DNA from: Candidatus Sulfotelmatobacter sp.
GTDB lineage: Bacteria; Acidobacteriota; Terriglobia; Terriglobales; Acidobacteriaceae
DNA length: 11,250 bases
Reading direction: 5' to 3'
Assembly (NCBI GenBank): GCA_030037575.1
Contig: JASHRB010000657.1
Span: 1-11,250 of the forward strand
The translations under genes were made by a program, and so were the position numbers. Shown here piece after piece: positions 6,330 to 11,250 of the stretch. The notes beneath the pieces are model-generated. The model was not told the origin of the DNA. It worked only from the letters and a program-made list of their open reading frames with translations, and searched no databases. Each line of letters begins with the position of its first letter. Positions within the stretch are counted from its first letter, which is position 1.

Positions 6330-9300
6330 ATGAATGTTCGTCTTGGATTGGTTGTTGTTGCGTGTCTATGCTTGCTCTCATCGGGATTTGGGCAGAACGC
6401 CGCAACATCCTCGGCTTCCGTTTCCGTTCCGCCGGTGATTCAGTTCTCGAACGTTGCCACCGACGAAGCGGGAGCGCCGCTGAGCGGCACCGTCACCATC
6501 ACTTTCTCGCTCTACAACACTGCAGTCGGCGGGCAGGCACTGTGGACCGAGATCCAGAACGTGCAACTCGGCAGCGCCGGTCAGTACTCGGTGTATCTGG
6601 GCCTGACGCAAACCAACGGATTGCCCGTAAATATTTTCGCCAGCGGGCAGGCGCAATGGCTGGGGGTGAAGGTGGCGGGCCAGCCCGAGCAGCCGCGCGT
6701 GTATCTGGTGAGCGTTCCGTACGCCATGAAAGCGGGGGATGCGGCAACCGTGGGGGGATTGCCGCCCTCCGCTTTCGTGATGGCAACGCCGGGCGCTTCC
6801 GGCACGAGCTCGGCTTCGGCAGGCGGGAATGCCGACAGTACTTCGCCTGCTTCCGCGACCTCCTCGGATGTGACAACCAGCGGCGGCACGGTCGACTATA
6901 TTCCGCTATGGGATGCGACCTCCGACATTACCAGCTCGGTGTTGTATCAGTCGGGCTCGGGCAGTTCGGCGAAGATCGGAATCAACACCACAACTCCGAC
7001 GGCGACGCTGAGCGTGAAGGGCACGACCGCGTTAGCCGGGACGACTACCGTTCAAGGTGCGTTGACGCTGCCGACGACCGGTGCGGCCACGGCCTCGGCG
7101 GGCAAGGACTCCGAGCCGATCACGCAAGCGGCTTCGGCCTACAACAGCAGCACCAGCACCTCGGTGAATCAGACGTTCGAGTGGCTGGCCGAACCGGCGG
7201 ACAACGATACCAGCACAGCGAGCGGAACGCTGAATCTGCTATTCGGCCAAGGCACAGCAAAACGATCCGAGACCGGGCTACACATTGCTGCGAACGGACA
7301 GATCACCTTCGCCACCGGACAGACTTTCCCCGGCACAGGCAGCGGAACAGTGACAAGCGTGGGCACTGGCACAGGCCTGACCGGAGGCCCGATCACGAGC
7401 AGTGGCACGCTGCAGATTGATCCGACGGTCGTGCCGGAACTTGGCGCCACGAATAACACATTCACTGGCAGCATCACGGCGAACAGCTTTACCGGCAGCG
7501 GTTCGGGATTGACGAACGTGAACGCAGCAGAACTCAACGGGCTCACTTCGAGTGCCTTCGCGCCAGCAGGCTCGTATGCGACGCTGGGGGCAAACACTTT
7601 CACGGGAAATCAGACAGTGAATGCAAACATTGCGCTGCCGAACACGAACAGCAGCGGAACCGAGGGTGTGATCACAATCGGAGGCAACGCCTTTGTTCAG
7701 AACTACGGTGTCAGCGGCAGCTATAACGGCTTCTTCGGGTACAAGGCGGGAAATTTCAGCACCACCGGACTCTCTCTCACGGCGGTCGGAACCTCCGCGC
7801 TTGGCGGGGACACCAGCGGAAGCAAAAACACTGCCGTAGGTTACCTGTCGCTCTTCTCAAACACCACCGGCTCCAACAATACGGCGGTTGGTTTAGCAGC
7901 GGGCCAAACCTCCGACTCGTCCTCAATAACTGCGAGCAACAACACCCTGGTCGGCTCGGTGGCCCTTCTCAGCACCGGAAGTCTGAGTAACGCTGCGGCA
8001 ATCGGCGCCTATTCGGAAGTCTCCGAGAGTAACGCGCTAGTGCTTGGGCCAGTCTCTGGCACAAACGGCTGCACCGCAGCGAATAATTGCACCAGCGTCA
8101 ACGTGGGCATCGGCACCACCGCGCCCGCCTACAACCTCGACGTCTACGGCACCGGCCATTTCACGCAAGCCGTTACTTTCGGCACGCCCGTCAACTTTGC
8201 CAGCGGACAGACGTTTCCTGGGACGGGAACTATCACAGGGATTACGACTGCCACAGGCAGCGGACTAGCGGGCGGTGGAACGAGCGGCGCTCTCACGCTG
8301 ACCAATACCGGCGTGCTATCAGTCACTGCCGGAACTGGTGTTTCCGTTAGCAGCGGGCAGTCGCCAACCATCAGCATTAACACGTTACTGGTGCCGGAGC
8401 TTAGCAGCAGCAACACCTTCAGCGCCACACAGCGGATTAATGGAAACCTCGGCATCAACGAGGCGCCTTCTTGGCCTCTTCAGGTCTCCGGTTCTGGTGC
8501 GGAGATGGCTGAATTCGATAACACCGCGACAACGTCGCGCATCCGGCTCAATGGGGCAAGCGGCACTGGCGGCGATCTGATCTATCAAGCCGCCGGAACG
8601 TCGCTGTTTGGCGTGTATAGCATCGCGGCAAACACGCTCGGTTTTTATCCAAGTGACGGTTCAACCGCGACCATGTTTATTAACAACAGCGACGTCGGCA
8701 TCGGAACCACTACGCCCAAACACCCGTTGCAGGTAAATGGCGCGGATGTTGCGATCTATGGAGATGCAGCGGGACCAAGCGTCACAGGCGCGACCTACAG
8801 CCTCGGCGCTGGCGTCTGGGGCGACGCTGGCGGCGGATCCGATGAATATGCTGGTGTACAGGGAAGCGCGGACGACAACCAAGCCGGGTTCTTCTATAAC
8901 AATCCAGGCACGGACACCCTTCTCGGTGGCGCTACCCTTTACGCTCTGAACTATAGCACTGACGAAGATGCACTCCTGTTTGTTGCCCAAAGCTCCTCAG
9001 GCGTCTGCGAGATCTTGGTTTCGGGGGCTTTAGGCTGCACCGGCTCGATCACCAGTGTGGCTCCAGCCGATGGCGGCGCACGCAGAGTGTCGCTGTATGC
9101 GGTGCACTCCACCGAAAACTGGTTCGAAGATGCCGGCTCCGGACAGTTGAACAACGGCTCGACAAGGATTGAACTCGACCCGACTTTCGCGCAAACGGTG
9201 AATACAGCGACGGAGTACCACGTGTTCCTCACGCCCAATGATGACTGCAAGGGGCTCTACGTGAGTCAAAAGACGCCAACGTCTTTTGAGGTTCACGAAT

Positions 9301-9512
9301 TAGGTGGAGGTCATTCCAGCATCGCCTTCGACTATCGGATTATGGCTAAGCGCGCAGGCTACGAAACTGTTCGCTTAAAGGACGTTACCGAGCGATATCA
9401 GCAGATGCAACAACAGATGGAGCGCCGCCGCGAGCGAACGCAGCAAGGCCGCGCCGCACGGACGGCAGGCAGCACGGCAGCGTCCTCTGCCGCATTGCCT
9501 GCACCTCACTAG
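6330..9512 (+). CDS. Large secreted modular fibre/adhesin-like protein
   Basis: A 1060-residue protein. The start at ATG 6330 is chosen over the upstream GTG at 6231 because GGAGG lies 4 nt ahead and the first ~20 residues form a signal peptide (NVRLGLVVVACLCLLSSG); VVAC could alternatively be a lipobox. Residues ~25-145 form a beta-rich domain ending in SVPYAMKAGDAATVGGLPPSAF. Next is a Ser/Thr/Gly/Ala-rich stalk with VGIGTT.P...L.V.G-type repeats (near 220, 593 and 789) like those of phage tail fibres. A YadA-like segment lies around 484-555 (NTAVGYLSLFSNTTGSNNTAVG). A module GQTFPGTG...VPEL...NTF occurs twice (from 330 and 626). A distinct C-terminal domain spans ~890-1010 (ENWFEDAGSGQL, DYRIMAKRAGYE), followed by a Gln/Arg coiled coil and a low-complexity tail. 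There is no beta-barrel anchor, so it is not a complete trimeric autotransporter. Surface attachment or a structural role is inferred; no partner gene is adjacent. Confidence 0.85.
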   Translation: MNVRLGLVVVACLCLLSSGFGQNAATSSASVSVPPVIQFSNVATDEAGAPLSGTVTITFSLYNTAVGGQALWTEIQNVQLGSAGQYSVYLGLTQTNGLPVNIFASGQAQWLGVKVAGQPEQPRVYLVSVPYAMKAGDAATVGGLPPSAFVMATPGASGTSSASAGGNADSTSPASATSSDVTTSGGTVDYIPLWDATSDITSSVLYQSGSGSSAKIGINTTTPTATLSVKGTTALAGTTTVQGALTLPTTGAATASAGKDSEPITQAASAYNSSTSTSVNQTFEWLAEPADNDTSTASGTLNLLFGQGTAKRSETGLHIAANGQITFATGQTFPGTGSGTVTSVGTGTGLTGGPITSSGTLQIDPTVVPELGATNNTFTGSITANSFTGSGSGLTNVNAAELNGLTSSAFAPAGSYATLGANTFTGNQTVNANIALPNTNSSGTEGVITIGGNAFVQNYGVSGSYNGFFGYKAGNFSTTGLSLTAVGTSALGGDTSGSKNTAVGYLSLFSNTTGSNNTAVGLAAGQTSDSSSITASNNTLVGSVALLSTGSLSNAAAIGAYSEVSESNALVLGPVSGTNGCTAANNCTSVNVGIGTTAPAYNLDVYGTGHFTQAVTFGTPVNFASGQTFPGTGTITGITTATGSGLAGGGTSGALTLTNTGVLSVTAGTGVSVSSGQSPTISINTLLVPELSSSNTFSATQRINGNLGINEAPSWPLQVSGSGAEMAEFDNTATTSRIRLNGASGTGGDLIYQAAGTSLFGVYSIAANTLGFYPSDGSTATMFINNSDVGIGTTTPKHPLQVNGADVAIYGDAAGPSVTGATYSLGAGVWGDAGGGSDEYAGVQGSADDNQAGFFYNNPGTDTLLGGATLYALNYSTDEDALLFVAQSSSGVCEILVSGALGCTGSITSVAPADGGARRVSLYAVHSTENWFEDAGSGQLNNGSTRIELDPTFAQTVNTATEYHVFLTPNDDCKGLYVSQKTPTSFEVHELGGGHSSIAFDYRIMAKRAGYETVRLKDVTERYQQMQQQMERRRERTQQGRAARTAGSTAASSAALPAPH
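9266..9289 (+). repeat. Perfect 10-bp hairpin inside the fibre gene
   Basis: TCAAAAGACG (9266-9275), loop CCAA, then CGTCTTTTGA (9280-9289): ten consecutive paired bases with a four-base loop. GTGA (9261-9264) and TCAC (9293-9296) could extend it across small bulges. It lies in the coding region for VSQKTPTSFEVHE of the C-terminal domain. It is not followed by a T-run, so it is not a standard intrinsic terminator. Confidence 0.6.
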
Positions 9513-9556
9513 GACCGCATCCGAGTGGAATCAGTCCATATCGCTGCCGCAGGCAA

Positions 9557-9780
9557 ATGAGCGACGCGTATGTAAAACCGCACAACTTATCCGAGGGCGC
9601 CAACGGGAATTTTCTACGGTACAGCGTCCTTAGGCGAGGATGGCGAGGGTACTGTTTTCGAAATAAACGCCGCGGGTAAGTCGGATACGCTGTTCAAGGG
9701 TGGCGCCGACTTCTCTTATCCACGCGCGGGACTAGTTCTAGCTACCAATGGGCCTTTTCTATGACGCCACCGTGAATTAG
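9557..9780 (+). pseudogene. Degenerate GloVer-type repeat remnant with two frameshifts
   Basis: When three reading frames are joined, the DNA gives LSEGANGNF, then FYGTASLGEDGEGTVF and EINAAGKSDTLFKGGADFS, then YPRAGLVLATNGPF and FYDATVN, ending at TAG 9778-9780. This follows the tandem repeat known from GloVer-anchor proteins (consensus like GLVQATDGNFYGTT..GG..GTVFKI). The first shift is at 9610-9613 and the second at 9755-9758; in each case the phrase N-G-x-F-Y is written with TTTTC where TTTC would keep the frame. Without shifts every frame stops within about 40-60 codons. About one and a third repeats remain, far less than the several repeats of intact relatives, and no signal peptide is seen. 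I read it as a decayed fragment of a secreted repeat protein gene. Confidence 0.6.
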
Positions 9781-9804
9781 CGGAATCAGCCGGCTCGTAG
9801 GCCA

Positions 9805-9827
9805 AGCGGTGAACCGCTCCTGAGCGG
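9805..9827. repeat. Overlapping, mutually exclusive palindromes
   Basis: AGCGGT-GA-ACCGCT (9805-9818) and CCGCTC-CT-GAGCGG (9814-9827) share the arm CCGCT, so only one hairpin can form at a time in a transcript. Each has six paired bases but a very tight loop. It may be a small repetitive or regulatory element, or simply local GC-rich symmetry. Confidence 0.3.
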
Positions 9828-10198
9828 AGATTGATTGTTCCTGGAGCGACGTAGCGGAGATGAATCCGATAACGCAGCACAACAGTTCGTCTAAGAGGGA
9901 GCCGTGATTTCAGTAACTCCAACTCTGTTGTTGGCAAACGAGCTTTTGGAATCCGACGAATCTCCCACGATGGAGGCATCCTTTTCCAATTCTGCCAGAT
10001 GCACAGGGGAACGCGCTGCTTCCGCGGTTCGAAGCTCGACTTCGTAAAGAGCTAACTTCTGTGTGGTTACCAAAGACAGACCGCCTCTGATACTTCTGAT
10101 TGGAGCGCGATTGACAGATTAGGGGTAACTTAGTGCGGAAAGGCGCTTCGCCGTGCAGGGCTGAGCGTCCTAAACTCCTCTGAAGAAGGTCTGTGACT

Positions 10199-11250
10199 AT
10201 GCAAAATTCGTATATCCCCACCAGCCTTCGGCGCAGCTCGAGAGTGCCGGTCAATGTTCCAATTCTAGTTACGAGCATGGAGCCGGGTTCCCGGTTCTCA
10301 GAAGTGTGCGAGACCATGGTGGTCAACGCGCATGGATGCTCGATGCGATCCCATGTGAAGTTAGATGCGGGAGTGGTCGTGCACTTTCATAGTAAGGATG
10401 GGCGCGAAACGACAGCCAAGGTGCTGTACTGCCAGCCACTCAATTCGACACAGGAAGGCTGGAGGCTGGCGGCGCGACTCGATCGACCAGAAAATTTCTG
10501 GGGCTTAAAGACGTTTCCGCAAGATTGGGCTGCCTTGCCCGCCCTTGCACCGATCGAGGAAATGCCCGCCGCAAAAGGGATGGCGAAGAACATTCAGGTT
10601 ATCAACCCGCCGGCCGAGAAGATTCCGGCATCACTGAAGACAATGCTGGACAGTCTGCATGAGCAAGTCTCTGAGGAGCGCTTGCGCGCCATGGTGGCAG
10701 AGGCAGTGAAGCCGCTGCTCCACCAGGTGGCGGAATTGCGCGAAAAATTGCCGCGTGCCGAGCAACCCAGAGAGCGCGGCAAATTCGAGGTATCCCTCTC
10801 GCATATTCCGCCGGAGTTGCAGACTCAACTAGAGCTGCGGTTGCGAAAAGAGTTGGGGCCGCGCGTCCTGGATGAAGCTCGGTCGCAGTCGGCACAGGTG
10901 CTGAAAGAAGCGGAGACGACGATCACGCAGAGAACGTCGGAGAGCCATGCGGAGTTCCGGCAGAGGGTGTTGGAGGACTTTCGCGCGGTCGAGCAACGAC
11001 TAGAGGCGGTCTCCGCCGAAGTGGTGGAAAGTTTGCACAACCATTTGTGCCGCCAAATGGGAGAATTTCACCAGCACGTTGTCGATGCAGGCAATCGTTT
11101 AAAGCGTCTCAGTGAAGAGCTTCTCGAGGTTCAACAGCGCACGCTGGCGAGCGATCACGACATGCGCCGGAGCGAACTAGAGCAATTGCAGGCCACAGTT
11201 GCTTCGGAGACTTCCAGGGTACAGACGGAGGTTGTCGACCTCTATGGCCG
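10199..11250 (+). CDS. PilZ-domain protein with long coiled coil, 3' end outside window
   Basis: 350 complete codons are visible from ATG 10199, supported by AAGAAGG (10183-10189) with 9-nt spacing. Residues ~10-110 are PilZ-like: RRSSR (11-15) matches the RxxxR c-di-GMP motif, and VVNAHGC (41-47) stands where [DN]xSxxG is expected, so the second half is degenerate. The domain closes with RLAARLDRPENFWGLKTFPQDW, a form I associate with Acidobacteriota PilZ proteins. A Pro/Ala linker (~111-145) leads into a long, nearly continuous amphipathic helical region from ~146 to the window end, rich in Glu, Gln, Arg and Leu, with a break near SHIPPELQ (201-208). No signal peptide or membrane segment is seen so far; one could follow beyond the edge. 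The likely role is a c-di-GMP-linked or scaffold-type effector, perhaps oligomeric through the coiled coil. PilZ assignment is fairly secure, ligand binding is uncertain. Confidence 0.8.
   Translation, partial: MQNSYIPTSLRRSSRVPVNVPILVTSMEPGSRFSEVCETMVVNAHGCSMRSHVKLDAGVVVHFHSKDGRETTAKVLYCQPLNSTQEGWRLAARLDRPENFWGLKTFPQDWAALPALAPIEEMPAAKGMAKNIQVINPPAEKIPASLKTMLDSLHEQVSEERLRAMVAEAVKPLLHQVAELREKLPRAEQPRERGKFEVSLSHIPPELQTQLELRLRKELGPRVLDEARSQSAQVLKEAETTITQRTSESHAEFRQRVLEDFRAVEQRLEAVSAEVVESLHNHLCRQMGEFHQHVVDAGNRLKRLSEELLEVQQRTLASDHDMRRSELEQLQATVASETSRVQTEVVDLYG

Larger units (their letters stand above)
9513..10198. other. Intergenic region without intact gene
   Basis: 685 bp between the fibre gene and the PilZ gene. 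It contains the GloVer-repeat remnant described separately (9557-9780) and overlapping palindromes around 9805-9827. Two short unsupported frames also occur: a plus-strand 47-codon frame with GTG at 9904 preceded by GAGGGAG, and a minus-strand frame 9891-10073 beginning at TTG. Neither resembles a family I know. A TTGACA occurs at 10111-10116 but no acceptable -10 is found at the right distance. The end carries AAGAAGG (10183-10189), the ribosome-binding site of the PilZ gene. No terminator with a T-run is evident after the fibre gene. Confidence 0.5.

Noticed and set aside
9904..10047. Plus-strand 47-codon frame from GTG with GAGGGAG upstream
   Set aside because: Ribosome-binding-like sequence is present, but spacing is short, the product is unfamiliar and an opposite-strand frame is equally open.
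9891..10073. Minus-strand frame beginning at TTG (LVTTQKLALYEVELR)
   Set aside because: Codon content is plausible, but there is no ribosome-binding site, no family resemblance, and it overlaps the other short frame.
10111..10116. Consensus TTGACA upstream of the PilZ gene
   Set aside because: No -10-like hexamer occurs 16-18 nt downstream; TAACTT at 9-10 nt is too close.
9910..10326. Minus-strand 138-codon frame
   Set aside because: It overlaps the start of the well-supported PilZ gene antisense and shows no domain features.

Overview
The window looks like a chromosomal segment of a soil-type Acidobacteriota (Koribacter/Terriglobia-like). This is inferred from several protein styles I associate with that phylum: a PilZ protein with a 'VNAHGC' core and a 'PENFWG' motif, a very large secreted Thr/Ser/Gly-rich fibre-like protein whose N-terminal domain ends in 'VPYAMKAGDAA', and a GloVer-type repeat remnant. 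No rRNA or species marker is present, so the assignment is tentative.

Layout. Positions 1-2166 hold the lower-glycolysis pair on the minus strand, gap then pgk (pgk runs off the left edge), with a candidate promoter and an overlapping dyad upstream of gap. Behind it on the same strand is a small flavin/F420-type PPOX-fold protein (2334-2696). Divergent from that is a plus-strand P-loop nucleic-acid/nucleotide kinase-like protein with a long disordered Arg/Gly-rich N-terminus (2808-3788). It converges, with only 5 bp between stops, on an isochorismatase-family hydrolase (3794-4402, minus). Next comes a tRNA-Gln(CTG) with encoded CCA and a very good sigma-70-type promoter (4484-4626).

Positions 4642-6064 are a decayed mobile-element zone. 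A minus-strand gene of unknown function has lost its 5' end exactly where an IS5-like element begins (CTAG at 5079). The element's transposase carries an in-frame amber codon and has itself lost its N-terminal part, near 6064. After about 265 bp of unassigned leader comes a 1060-residue secreted modular protein (6330-9512) with phage tail-fibre/YadA-like stretches. The 685 bp after it holds a degenerate GloVer repeat broken by two equivalent +1 T shifts, and otherwise no convincing gene. The window ends inside a plus-strand PilZ-domain protein with a long coiled coil (10199 onwards).

The glycolytic pair is ordinary housekeeping. The middle and right parts are more accessory in character: an IS scar, gene remnants, a giant surface protein and a possible c-di-GMP/PilZ effector. 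I see no defence system, CRISPR array, toxin-antitoxin pair or biosynthetic cluster. The least ordinary items are the Arg/Gly-rich kinase fusion, the modular fibre protein, the PilZ-coiled-coil protein and the parallel frameshifts in the GloVer remnant.
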